Positions 1 through 9,300 are shown, counted from the stretch's first letter. The stretch: 11,308 bases of DNA from an uncultured Methylobacteriaceae bacterium (GCA_937872715.1 CALMTJ010000480.1:1-11308), one strand, 5' to 3'. Program-made: numbers and translations. The notes: generated by a model not told the origin, from the sequence alone.

Positions 1-18
1 GCCGGCGAGGGCGCCGGC
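1..18. other. GC-rich inverted repeat at the left edge
   Basis: GCCGGCG (1-7) and CGCCGGC (12-18) are perfect inverted copies around the 4-base loop AGGG. The hairpin ends 26 bases before the icd start codon. No T-run follows, so it is not a clear intrinsic terminator. It may be the end of an upstream gene's transcript or part of the icd leader. The window edge prevents a decision. Confidence 0.3.
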
Positions 19-44
19 CCCTGTCAGCCGCAAGGTGATCGTGA

Positions 45-1259
45 ATGTCCAAGATCAAGGTCGCGAACCCGGTCGTCGAGCTCGACGGCGACGAGATGAC
101 CCGCATCATCTGGCAGCTGATCAAGGACAAGCTGATCCCCCCGTACCTCGACCTCGATCTCCAGTATTTCGACCTCGGAGTGGAGCACCGCGACGCCACG
201 GGCGACAAGGTGACGGTGGACGCGGCGGAGGCCATCAAGGCGGTCGGCGTCGGCGTTAAGTGCGCCACCATCACGCCGGACGAACAGCGGGTCGCCGAGT
301 TCAAGCTGAAGGAGATGTGGAAGTCCCCGAACGGGACCATCCGCAACATCCTGGGCGGCGTGATCTTCCGCGAGCCGATCATCTGCCGGAACGTGCCGCG
401 GCTCGTGCCCGGATGGACGCAGCCGATCGTCGTCGGCCGCCACGCCTTCGGCGACCAGTACCGGGCCACGGATTTCAAGGTGCCGGGCAAGGGCCGGCTC
501 ACGATCAGGTTCGAGGGCGACGACGGCCAGGTGATCGAGAGGGAGGTGTTCAAGTTCCCGGGCGCCGGCGTCGCGATGTCCATGTACAACCTCGACGAGT
601 CGATCCGCGACTTCGCCCGCGCCTCGCTGAATTACGGGCTGAACCGGAAGTACCCGGTCTACCTCTCGACCAAGAACACGATCCTGAAGGCCTATGACGG
701 GCGCTTCAAGGACATCTTCCAGGAGGTGTTCGACGCCGAGTTTGCCTCCAAGTTCAAGAGCCTCGGGATCACCTACGAGCACCGGCTGATCGACGACATG
801 GTGGCTTCGGCGCTGAAATGGTCGGGCGGCTACGTCTGGGCCTGCAAGAACTACGACGGCGACGTGCAGTCGGACATCGTGGCGCAGGGCTTCGGCTCGC
901 TCGGCCTCATGACCTCCGTCCTCATGACGCCCGACGGCCAGATCGTCGAATCGGAGGCCGCCCACGGCACCGTGACCCGCCATTACCGCGAGCACCAGAA
1001 GGGCAAGGAGACCTCGACCAACTCGATCGCCTCCATCTTCGCCTGGACGCGCGGCCTCGCCCACCGGGCCAAGCTCGATGGCAACGAGGAGCTGAAGCGC
1101 TTCTCCGACACGCTCGAGACCGTCTGCGTCGACACGGTCGAGGGCGGCGCCATGACGAAGGACTTGGCGCTCCTGGTCGGCGCCGACCAGACATGGCTTT
1201 CGACCACGGGCTTCCTTGACGCCGTCGACGCGAACCTGAGGAAGGCCATGGCGGCCTGA
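45..1259 (+). CDS. icd: NADP-dependent isocitrate dehydrogenase
   Basis: Catalyses oxidative decarboxylation of isocitrate to 2-oxoglutarate in the cytoplasmic TCA cycle, producing NADPH. The 404-residue protein is full length for the homodimeric, eukaryote-like (IDH1/IDH2 type) subfamily rather than the E. coli Icd type. Visible motifs: the substrate loop SPNGTIRNILGG at 94-105, arginines R100, R109 and R132 at the isocitrate-binding positions (R132 in GRH matches human IDH1 R132), catalytic Y139 in GDQY, K210 in YLSTKNT, metal-binding aspartates D250, D273 and D277 in the LIDDMVA and DGDVQSD segments, and the NADP-binding stretch AAHGTVTRHYREHQKG at 305-320. All key residues are intact. The ATG at 45 is preceded by AAGGTGA (32-38) as ribosome binding site, and the protein begins with the usual MSKIKVANPVVE. 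It stands alone and converges on the SDR gene. Metal and cofactor assignments come from family knowledge. Confidence 0.97.
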   Translation: MSKIKVANPVVELDGDEMTRIIWQLIKDKLIPPYLDLDLQYFDLGVEHRDATGDKVTVDAAEAIKAVGVGVKCATITPDEQRVAEFKLKEMWKSPNGTIRNILGGVIFREPIICRNVPRLVPGWTQPIVVGRHAFGDQYRATDFKVPGKGRLTIRFEGDDGQVIEREVFKFPGAGVAMSMYNLDESIRDFARASLNYGLNRKYPVYLSTKNTILKAYDGRFKDIFQEVFDAEFASKFKSLGITYEHRLIDDMVASALKWSGGYVWACKNYDGDVQSDIVAQGFGSLGLMTSVLMTPDGQIVESEAAHGTVTRHYREHQKGKETSTNSIASIFAWTRGLAHRAKLDGNEELKRFSDTLETVCVDTVEGGAMTKDLALLVGADQTWLSTTGFLDAVDANLRKAMAA

Positions 1260-1267
1260 CGGCTTCG

Positions 1268-1294
1268 CATCGGGTCTCTTCCGCATCCCCGATG
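1268..1294 (+). terminator. weak candidate transcription terminator after icd
   Basis: CATCGGG (1268-1274) and CCCGATG (1288-1294) are perfect inverted 7-mers with a 13-base loop, starting 9 bases after the icd stop codon. No U-tract follows, so an intrinsic terminator is not demonstrated. The position directly after a convergent single gene is the main argument. It could equally be a 3'-end stabilising hairpin. Confidence 0.3.
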
Positions 1295-1591
1295 AGGTCG
1301 GGCGGACGAACCCCCGGATAGGGGACCGCGGGAGCGGCGCACCGGGTCTCGTGCCAACGCGCGCCCGTTGGACGCGCCTCTCCCAGGATGGACAGGATTC
1401 GGAGCAGCGCGCCTTCGAGCGACGGGTGTGCCGGTTGCATCGAAGGCATCAGCCCGATCCGAAGAGGACGAAACGGCCGCCCCGCTCCCGCGCGAAGGTG
1501 AGGAGCTCGGCCGTGACCGCGGCGGCCTTGCGGCGCGCCGCCTCGCATGCCCTTCCTTCCGGGACGTGGCGGTCGCTTTCTTATGATCCTC

Positions 1592-1616
1592 GCGCCGGCA
1601 CTGTCGCACGCGGCGC
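1592..1616 (-). terminator. weak candidate hairpin after the SDR gene
   Basis: GCGCCG (1592-1597) and CGGCGC (1611-1616) form a 6-bp stem with a 13-base loop, immediately beyond the SDR stop codon on the minus strand. The following minus-strand sequence is A-rich and lacks a T-run. Such a stem is easy to find by chance in GC-rich DNA, so support is positional only. Confidence 0.2.
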
Positions 1617-2369
1617 CTAGCGTCCGCCGGATACCCTGAGGTTGGAGCCGGTGATGTAGGACGCGCGATCGGACAGGAGAAACAGCACCGCCTCGGCGAT
1701 CTCGCCCGGCGCGCCGATCCGCTGCATCGGGATGGTCGGCCGGATGCGCTCCACCCGGCCCGGATCGCCGGTCGAGCGGTCGTGGATCTCCGTCCGCACC
1801 ATGCCGGGCGACACGGCGTTGACCCGCACGCCCTCCGTGGCGAGCTCCTTCGCGAGCCCTAGCGTGAGCGCGTCGATCGCGCCCTTGGAGGCGGCGTACC
1901 AGACGTATTCCCCGGGCGAGCCGATCGTGGCCGCCACGGACGAGATGTTGACGAGCGCCCCGCCCGGCCCGCCATTGCGGGTCGAGAGGCGGCGGGCCGC
2001 TTCGCGGGCCACCAGGATGGCGCCCGTCACGTTGAGGTCGATGCAGGTCCGGATCGTGTCCGCGTCCGCCGCATCGAGGCGGCCGGAGCGGCCGGTGATC
2101 CCGGCATTGTTGACGACATGCGTCACGGGCCCGAGCTCCGCGACCGTCCGGTCGAAGGCAGCGAGAATGTCGGCCTCGACCGCCATGTCCCCCGCCACGG
2201 CCGCCGCGCGGGCGCCGGCCGCGATGCAATCCGCGACGACCGCCTCGGCCGCTCCGCGCTCGCTCCGGTAGTTCACGGCGACGTCGAAGCCGGCCCGCGC
2301 GGCGAGCGAGCAGATCGCGGCGCCGATGCCGCGGCTGCCGCCCGTCACGAGGAGAACGGGCCTCGCCAC
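1617..2369 (-). CDS. short-chain dehydrogenase/reductase (SDR, FabG-like)
   Basis: A 250-residue classical SDR, a cytoplasmic NAD(P)(H)-dependent oxidoreductase. Visible motifs in order: the Rossmann dinucleotide loop TGGSRGIG (9-16), NNAG (87-90), structural N113, catalytic S144 in NISSV, the YAASK active site with Y158 and K162, the VNAVSPGMVRTE segment after it, and the C-terminal YITGSNLRVSGGR. Length and motif order are typical of FabG-type enzymes. The substrate cannot be told from sequence; similar proteins are named 3-oxoacyl-ACP reductase, glucose 1-dehydrogenase or simply SDR oxidoreductase. The start is GTG at 2369, only 4 bases after the ferredoxin stop codon, which implies translational coupling; no ATG gives a better start while keeping the N-terminal beta strand and TGG loop. 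It ends in TAG facing icd. Confidence 0.9.
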   Translation of the reverse strand: MARPVLLVTGGSRGIGAAICSLAARAGFDVAVNYRSERGAAEAVVADCIAAGARAAAVAGDMAVEADILAAFDRTVAELGPVTHVVNNAGITGRSGRLDAADADTIRTCIDLNVTGAILVAREAARRLSTRNGGPGGALVNISSVAATIGSPGEYVWYAASKGAIDALTLGLAKELATEGVRVNAVSPGMVRTEIHDRSTGDPGRVERIRPTIPMQRIGAPGEIAEAVLFLLSDRASYITGSNLRVSGGR

Positions 2370-2373
2370 GGCG

Positions 2374-2694
2374 TCAGCCCTGCCGGGCCGGGGTCTCGAC
2401 CACGAGCCCGTCCAGGTCCGGACCGATCTTGATCTGGCAGGAGAGCCGCGACGTCTCGCGGACGTCCACCGCGAAATCGATCATGTCCGTCTCCATCGGC
2501 TCGGCCGTCCCGGTCCTGTCGACCCAAGCCTCGTCCACGTAGACGGGGCAGGTGGCGCAGGCGCAGGCGCCGCCGCATTCGGCCTCGATGCCCGGCACGC
2601 TGTTCTTCACCGCGGCTTCCATCACGGTCCAGCCGACCGGCGCCTCGACGGTCCGCCTCGTGCCGCCGGCATCCACGAAGGTGATCTTCGGCAT
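2374..2694 (-). CDS. [2Fe-2S] ferredoxin, adrenodoxin/putidaredoxin type
   Basis: A 106-residue soluble electron carrier. Cysteines C40, C46, C49 and C86 show the adrenodoxin-type spacing C-x5-C-x2-C-x36-C, with the fourth in RLSCQI; these are the expected [2Fe-2S] ligands. A fifth cysteine, C44 in CGGACACATC, is common in bacterial members and is not expected to bind the cluster. Acidic residues between the third and fourth ligands (MIDFAVDVRE at 71-80) resemble the partner-binding surface of this family. Such ferredoxins serve cytochrome P450s, Rieske oxygenases or iron-sulfur assembly; no P450 or reductase is visible here, so the partner is unknown. The ATG at 2694 has a strong minus-strand ribosome site, AAGAGGA, ending 4 bases upstream. 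The SDR follows after 4 bases, suggesting a two-gene redox unit. Confidence 0.93.
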   Translation of the reverse strand: MPKITFVDAGGTRRTVEAPVGWTVMEAAVKNSVPGIEAECGGACACATCPVYVDEAWVDRTGTAEPMETDMIDFAVDVRETSRLSCQIKIGPDLDGLVVETPARQG

Positions 2695-2699
2695 CCCGT

Positions 2700-2740
2700 C
2701 CTCTTCAGGGGTGTTCCAGAGGGAGCCTCTTAGAAGAGGC
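2700..2740 (-). promoter_or_regulatory. palindrome overlapping an alternative pairing with the ferredoxin ribosome site
   Basis: GCCTCTT (2725-2731) and AAGAGGC (2734-2740) form a near-perfect palindrome between the Hpt stop codon and the ferredoxin start. On the minus-strand transcript, CCUCUUC from this palindrome (2733-2739) can pair either with the adjacent AAGAGGC-type arm or with GAAGAGG (2700-2706), which is the ferredoxin ribosome binding site. The two pairings exclude each other. It could also be a weak terminator or a protein-binding site. No T-run follows the palindrome. A regulatory role is an inference from base complementarity alone. Confidence 0.35.
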
Positions 2741-2763
2741 GATCCCCTTTGGCGAGCGCCTCG

Positions 2764-3135
2764 TCAAGCAGCCAGGAGCGAGGCGAGGCGGGGCCGAAGC
2801 GCCGCGACCGCGCGCTCCATCGCGGCGACGGAATCCAGGGGGTCGGGACGCCGGTCGCGCAGCTCCGTTTCGGCGGCGCCGCAGGCGCGGGCGAGCCGGA
2901 ACGCCCCGAGCGCGGCGGCACTCCCCTTCAAGGTGTGGGCGGCGTCGGCCCGCGCGGCCGGGTCGCCCTCCCCGGCCGCGACCGGTAGCAGCGCCTCGCA
3001 TTGAGCCGCGAGAAGGCCCAGCAGCTCGCGGGCCAACGCGGCGTCGCCGCCGGTCTGTCCGAGGAGATGATGGAGGGCGAGCGAGGTCTCGCCGTCCGGG
3101 TGGTCCCGCGCCGGATCGGAAGCCGAATCGTCCAT
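2764..3135 (-). CDS. Hpt-domain histidine phosphotransfer protein
   Basis: A 123-residue single-domain protein. The motif AHTLKGSAAALGA (66-78) is the Hpt signature, with H67 as the predicted phospho-accepting histidine and K70, G71 and S72 following as usual. The flanking sequence is Ala/Leu-rich and helical, fitting the four-helix bundle: LHHLLGQTGGDAALARELL before the histidine and two helices after it (about 78-93 and 100-122). Hpt proteins shuttle phosphate between response-regulator receiver domains in phosphorelays. No histidine kinase or receiver gene is in the window, so partners are unknown. The ATG at 3135 gives a compact, family-sized protein; the frame extends upstream to 3525 but that part is uncharacteristic and runs antisense to the giant gene. 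It is divergent from the giant gene (208 bases) and 69 bases upstream of the ferredoxin gene. Confidence 0.85.
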   Translation of the reverse strand: MDDSASDPARDHPDGETSLALHHLLGQTGGDAALARELLGLLAAQCEALLPVAAGEGDPAARADAAHTLKGSAAALGAFRLARACGAAETELRDRRPDPLDSVAAMERAVAALRPRLASLLAA

Positions 3136-3343
3136 CCTGGATCGTTTGCCGGGAGGGGTTGCCAGCTCGTTAACGCTGTTAGGATGTGCACAGGTGTTCT
3201 TGGGTTCCCATCCGGGGGGCTCAAACGTAGAGTAGCCATGGTAAACGCGGGTTAACCTGCTGTCGGTCGATGTTCTGGCGGGAACGTCGACGGAGGCGGG
3301 CGGGCAGGCGCGCCCGCGGGTTGCGTATGAGGCGGCACGGCAC
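3136..3343. promoter_or_regulatory. divergent promoter region between Hpt and giant scaffold genes
   Basis: This 208-base gap separates two divergent start codons, so it must carry promoters for both directions or for the plus gene alone. It is noticeably more AT-rich in its middle (3165-3260) than the surrounding coding DNA. It contains two GTTAAC hexamers (3169-3174 and 3251-3256), unusual in DNA this GC-rich; the first sits in the palindrome CGTTAACG (3168-3175). I could not place convincing sigma70 -35/-10 pairs on either strand. Confidence 0.5.
3241..3255. promoter_or_regulatory. CtrA-like binding site (GTAA-N7-TTAA)
   Basis: GTAA (3241-3244), seven bases, then TTAA (3252-3255) followed by CC. 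The Caulobacter-type CtrA consensus is TTAA-N7-TTAA, usually with C after the second half; this matches 7 of 8 core bases with exact spacing. It lies 88 bases before the giant gene's ATG and 105 bases before the Hpt ATG, so it could act on either promoter. A single short motif is weak evidence by itself. Confidence 0.35.
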
Positions 3344-6300
3344 ATGGCGGCAGAACCCAAGCTCACGAACCCGACGCAGGCGGCGATGTCGGCCGTGGAG
3401 CAGTCGCTCGCGGAGAACGGCTCGGGGGCGCGGCCCGGAGCCGTGGAGCCGACGGTGGTGCTGGCCCCGAACGAGGCGCGCCCGGCCGCAAGGGTCGTGT
3501 CTCCCGACCGGAAGGCCGTCGCCAACGACGACCGCGAGGATGTCGGCCGCTTCCTCCAGGCGCTGAAGGTCAGGCCCTCTCGCTCCGCCTACCTGGTGGC
3601 GGCCTCGACCTCTATCCTCTGGCTCGCCGGCCTGGCCGCGCTCGTCTGGTCGCAGGCGGGCGGCAATCTCGCGGGAGCGCTCGCCGGACTGACCGCCCTC
3701 CAGCAGGGCACGCTCGCGGCCGTCGCGCTCGGCCCGGTTCTCCTCATGGCGGTCGCCGCCATGCTGGCGGTCCGCTCGGCCGAGATGAAGCTCGTGGCCC
3801 GCGCCGTCGGCGAGGTCGCCGTGAGGCTGGCGCAGCCGGAGCATTTCGCCACGGACGCCGTCATGAACGTCTCGCGCGCCGTGCGCCGCGAGGTGGCGGC
3901 GGTCGGCGACGGGCTGGAACGCGCGCTCGCCCGGGCCGGGGAGCTCGAGACGATCGTCCGGAGCGAGATCTCGACGCTCGAGCGGGCCTATGCCGACAAC
4001 GAGGTCCGCATCCGTACGCTCGTCGACGAGCTCGTCAGCCAGCGCGAGGCCGTCGTCAGCAATGCCGACCGCATCCGGGGCGCCATCGCCGGGACGCATG
4101 AGCACCTCACGGGCGACTTGAATGGCGCGTCCGAGCGGATGATCCAGGCGGTCGAGCTCGCGGGCGAGCGCGTCGCGGGCTCCCTCGACAAGCGTTCGGA
4201 CGACCTCACCCGGGCGCTGAGCCATGCCGGCGAGCGGCTCGTGGCCGAACTCGGCGCGCGCGGCACGGAGCTCGTGCAGCGCCTCACGGACACGACGGAG
4301 GAGGTGAAGGGCGGCGTGTCCACGGTCGGCGACGACGTCACGCGCTCCCTCGAGATAAAGGCGCAGGACGTGACGGCCGCCCTGGAGCGGACCGGCGAGC
4401 TCCTCACCCGCTCGCTCCAGGAGGGAGCCACCCACGTCACCCGCACCCTCGCCCAGACGGGATCGGAGGTGATCGGCTCCCTCGCCTCCCAGGGCAGCGA
4501 CGTCCGGACTTCCCTCGAGAACACGGTGGAGGCCCTCACCTCCTCCTTCGTCCAGCGCGGGACGGACCTGAACGGAAAGCTCGCCGCGACCGGCGAGACC
4601 ATCGTGACCGCGATCGAGGGCCGCTCGGACGAGCTCCGCCGCAACCTCCAGCAGGTCGGAAACAGCGTCGCGGACGAGATCTCCGCGCGCGGAACGGATA
4701 TCCGGGACTCGATCGAGACCGCCGGGTCTGGGATCATCCAGAGCATCTCCGGACGGGGCGGCGAGCTCAGGAACGAGTTCTCCGCCGCCGGCACCGGCCT
4801 CGTCTCGGAGATCATCCTGCGGGGCGCGGAGGCGCGCGACGGCATCGCGACGGCTTCCGAACAGGTGCTCCGCCAGCTCACGCTGCATAGCGGCGAGTTC
4901 CGGGCGACGATGGACGGCGCCGGGCGCTCGATCGTCGACCGAATCGCGAGCGAGAGCACGAAGGCCCGCGAGGGCATCGAGAGCGCCGGGACGGCCATCA
5001 TCGACGTCCTCACCGAACGGGGCGGACGCCTCCGGGACGAGCTCGCCACGACCGGAACGGGGCTCGTGAGCGAGATCCTGGTCCGGGGCGGCGAGGCGCG
5101 GGTCGAGCTCGAACGGACGGGCTTCGGGCTGGTGGACGCGATCGCGAGCCGGGCGACCGAGCTGCGGGAGGGCGTCGCGGCGTCCGGACGCGACCTCGTC
5201 GGCGAGATCTCGAGCCAGGGCCTGGCCGCGCGGTCCGGCTTCGACACGCTCGGCGCGAACCTCCTGGAGGAGATCCGTCTCCGGGGCGACGAGGCGACCC
5301 ACGCCATCGGCGACGCGGCCCGCAACGCGGGCGAACTCATCGAACGCCAGGGCGGCGGCCTCCGCGACCAGATCGGCGCGACCGTCGCGACGGTCACGGA
5401 GGAATTCCGCATCCGGGCGAAGGAGCTCGGCTCGGAGCTGGAAGGCTCCGGCGGGCAGCTCGTGGCCGACATCCTCACCCGGGCCGAGGAGGCCCAGGCG
5501 CGGCTGTCGGCGGCCGGGGCGGAACTCGCCGGTACCTTCACCAAGGCCGGCGACGAGGTGCGCGACAGGCTGGCCGGGGTGGTCAGCGCCGGCACGGCCG
5601 ACCTCGCCGAGCGGGCGGACACGCTCGCGGCGCGGCTGGAGACGGTCGGCCGGCAGATCGACGAGACGGTGCGTGTCAAGGGCGGAGACCTCCAGACCAA
5701 CCTGTCCGGCTTCGAGGAGCGGCTCGGCCGGGTGCTCGAGATCCAGGCCCGCGACGCGTCCGTGACGCTGGAGAACGTGATCGACCGCGTCTCCGGCGAG
5801 CTGTCGGAGCGGCTCGGCGCCGTCGGCACCTCGTTCGGCGAGCGCGGCCGGGAGATGACGGAGGCGCTCGCGCGCCAGACGACGGAGACCAACGCGGCGC
5901 TTGCCGGCACCGGCAAGGACGTCGTGCTGGCGATCGCCTCGCAATCCGCCCGCATCATCGACGTGCTGTCGAAGACCGGCCGCTCGCTGGCGGAGACGGC
6001 CGAGAGCGGCGGGCGCGAGGTCGAGGCGGCGCTCGACACGCGGCTGAAGACGCTGGAGGACACGATCGTCGGGCGCGGCGGCAAGCTGGTCGAGCGGCTG
6101 TCGGGCGAGGTCGGCACCTTCGCGGAGAGCGTCACCGGCCGGCTGGAGGAGCTGCGGCTCATCATCTCCGTGGATGCCGCGACCGTCGCCAACACGCTAG
6201 CGGACCGCACACGCGAAACCCGCGAGATGCTGGATTCCGGGGTCGCGGCGCTCGAGACGCGCACGGCCGACCGCAAAGCGGAGCTGGGCGCCGCGCTGAA

Positions 6301-9300
6301 CGGTTTCGCGGAGGTGCTGGAGACCCGCACGGGCGAGCTGTCCCGCGCCGTCTGGGAACGCCGCAGCGAGCTCGAGGAACTGCTGAAGCAGCAGGCGGAC
6401 GCCATCGGCCGAGGCGTCCTGTCCCGCACCACGGAGGCGGCGGAGATCCTGTCCGGCCGCACGGCGGAGATCGACAAGCTCTTCGGGGCCCGCATCGGCG
6501 AGATCGGGCAGACGCTCGACCGCGGCGTCAGCGACCTGCAGACGCGCGTGGTCGACAGGCTGGGCGAGCTTTCCATCACCATCGACGGCCATACCCGCGC
6601 CATCGATTCGCGCCTCGGCGACGGGGCGGACAGCCTCGTCGGATCGCTGGAGGCGCGCGGCAGGGCCGTCGAGACCGCCATGGGCCGGCACGCCGAGCGC
6701 TTCATCAAGGTCGTCGGGGAGAAGACGGACGGCCTCGCGGCCAAACTGGCCGAGAGCTCGGACGCCTTCGTCCGGGAGGCCGACGAGCGCGGCCGCGCCG
6801 TGGCCGGGCTGATCGACGAGCGCGCGGTCGCGTTCTCGTCCGAGATCGATCAGAAGGGCCGGGTCATCTTCGGCAGCCTCGGCGGCCGCATGACGGATTT
6901 CGCGGCCCTGTTCGACCGCGGCGCGGCATCCATCAGCGAGCTCCTGGAGAAGCGCGGGCAGACCATCGTCGGCGCGCTCGGCGCCCGCGTGGCGGAGCTG
7001 TCCGTGCTCCTCGACCAGGGCACCGGTTCGCTGGTCGGCACATTCGACGGCCGCGTGGCGGATTTCACCCGGGCGGTGGACGAGCGGACGACGCAGCTCG
7101 CGGCGCTCCTCGACGAGCGCGGCTCGACGCTGGCGAACTCGGTCGCGCGCTCCGGCCAGGAGATCATCGGTACGCTGGGCAATCAGATCGGCGAGCTGGA
7201 CCGCGTCTTCGACACCCGGTCGACGGCGCTCAAATCCGCGATCGACACCCGGCGCGCGACGCTCGTCGACGGCATCGACCTGACCGGCCGGACCATACTC
7301 GACCGCATCGAGGCCGCCGCGCAATCCGCCGCCGGGATGCTCGGGACCCGCATCGACGGGGTGGCGGGCCAGATCGACGCGAAGGCGGAGGCCCTGTCCG
7401 GGATGCTCGACGACAAGGGCGCGCGCCTCGCCGACGCGATGGACCGCACCGGCCAGAGCGTCATCGGCACTCTGGGCATGCGCCTCGCGGAGGCGACGCG
7501 GCTCCTCGACGACCGCACGACCACCATCACGAGCGTCATCTCCGAACGCGGCGCGGCGCTCGCGGGAGAGATCGAGAGCCGCGGCCAGGGCGTCATCGGC
7601 ACGCTCGGCAACCAGATCGCGGAGATCGGCCGTCTGCTCGACGACCGCACGGCCGCCCTGACGACGCTCGTCGAGGAGCGCGGCACCGGCCTCGCCGACC
7701 TCATCCAGGCGCGCGGCTCGGACGCGATCGGCACTCTCGGCAATCAGGTGACCGCGATCGCGAGCGCGCTGGACGGCCGCACGGCGGAGCTGCGCGATCT
7801 GATGGCGCGCCGGACGGGCGAGATGACGGAAACGATCGATCGCACGGCTGGCGCCGTGGTGGCGCGTCTCGGCGACCACGTCCGGACGCTGGAAGCCTCG
7901 CTCGCGGGCAACCACGGCAGCCTCACGGCCTTGTTCGACGAGCGCGGCTCGGCGCTGGCCGGCCTCGTGTCGTCGCGCGGGGAGGCCATCGTAGGCGCGC
8001 TGGAGAGCCGGATCACGGTCGCGACGGACGCCCTCGACCGGCGCTCCTCGGCGCTGTCCGACCTCATCGAGAGGCGCGGGGCCGCGCTGGCCGAGACCAT
8101 CGAGGTCACCGGAGAGAACGCCGTCGGCCGGCTCGGGGAGCAGGTCGAGGCGGCGTCGGGCATCCTGGATGCCCGCATGGCCTCCATCGGCCGCATCCTC
8201 GACCAGCGCGGGACGAGCCTCGTCGAGGTGGTCGCCCGGCAAGGGCAGGCGATCGCCGGGACGATGGGAACGCAGGTCGCGGAGGCGACCGCGCTCCTCG
8301 ACGACCGGACGAAGACGCTGAGCGAGCTCCTGCTCACGCAGGGCGGCGAGATCACCGGCCGGCTGGAGCAGCACGGCCGCGCCATCACGGGCGCCGTGGA
8401 CAGCCGCGTCGGCGATTTCAGCCGCCTCCTGGCCGAGGGCGGGGCGAGCCTGGTTGACGGGCTCGGCCGCCACGGCCAGGGCATCACCGCGACGCTCAGC
8501 ACGCAGATCCGGGAAGCGGCCCGCGTCTTCGACGCCGGCAGCTCCGCTTTCACCCGCCTCCTCGACGAGCGCGGGTCCGGCCTCGTGGCGCAGCTCGCGC
8601 AGCAGGGCCAGACGATCGTGTCCACGCTGGACGGCCGGGTCGCGACCGTGACCCTGTCGCTGCGCTCGGGCACGGACGCGCTGGCGCAGCTTCTCGAGGA
8701 GCAGGGTTCGACGTTGCTCGAACGGCTGAAGCGCCAGGGCGACACGATCACGGCGACCGTGAGCGGGCGCCTCGACACGGCGACGCGCGCCCTCCAGGAG
8801 GGGACGGACGGGTTCCGGCAGGTGGTGGACGAGCGGGGCGGCGAACTGGTCGCGCTCCTCGACGAGCGCGGCCGGGCCGCCCGCACCGTCATCGACGACA
8901 CCGTGCGGAACGTCTCGACCCTCTTCGAGAGCCGGACGGATGCCTTCCGCCAGCTCGTCGGGGACGGCGGCGACAGCCTGGCCGAGCTCGTGAGCCGGCG
9001 CGGCCAGGCCATCATCGGCACGCTCGGCAACCAGATCACCGAGCTGAGCCGCACCTTCGAGACGCATGCGGAGGGGTTCGGCGACCTCGTGGCGCAGCGC
9101 TCCGCCTCGCTCGCGGGCGATCTCGACAGCCGCTCGGCGGCGCTCGTCGCGCGGGTCGGCGCCAAGGTCGACGAGATCGGGCAGGTCATGGAGACCCGCA
9201 CCTCCTCCTTCGCGGAGTTGCTCGACAAGCGCAGCGCCACCCTGTCCACCATCCTGGAGCGCCGCTCGGATTCCATCGCCGTGAACCTCGGCAAGCAGAT

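Larger units (their letters stand above)
1260..1616. other. convergent intergenic gap, no supported gene
   Basis: This 357-base stretch lies between the 3' ends of icd and the SDR gene. Short open frames cross it on both strands, but they have Arg/Pro/Ala-rich, low-quality translations, no recognisable family and no good ribosome binding site. The structure I can see is three short inverted repeats: 1268-1294, CCAACG (1354-1359) with CGTTGG (1366-1371), and 1592-1616. I see no tRNA, insertion sequence or promoter. Confidence 0.5.

Noticed and set aside
24..1286. A 420-codon antisense open frame opposite icd
   Set aside because: The plus frame encodes a full-length isocitrate dehydrogenase with all catalytic residues; the antisense product is a GC-rich shadow.
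1351..1620. Short plus-strand open frames in the gap between icd and the SDR gene
   Set aside because: Arg/Ala/Pro-rich translation, no family resemblance, no good ribosome binding site, and one runs into the 3' end of the opposing SDR gene.
2764..3525. A longer, 253-residue start for the Hpt gene
   Set aside because: The extra N-terminus crosses the intergenic region and runs antisense to the giant gene's start; the internal ATG at 3135 gives a normal single-domain Hpt length.
3270..3566. A plus-strand 98-codon frame starting upstream of the giant gene
   Set aside because: Its product is almost all Arg/Ser/Pro and it overlaps the giant gene in another frame; the ATG at 3344 has a better ribosome site and opens the long frame.
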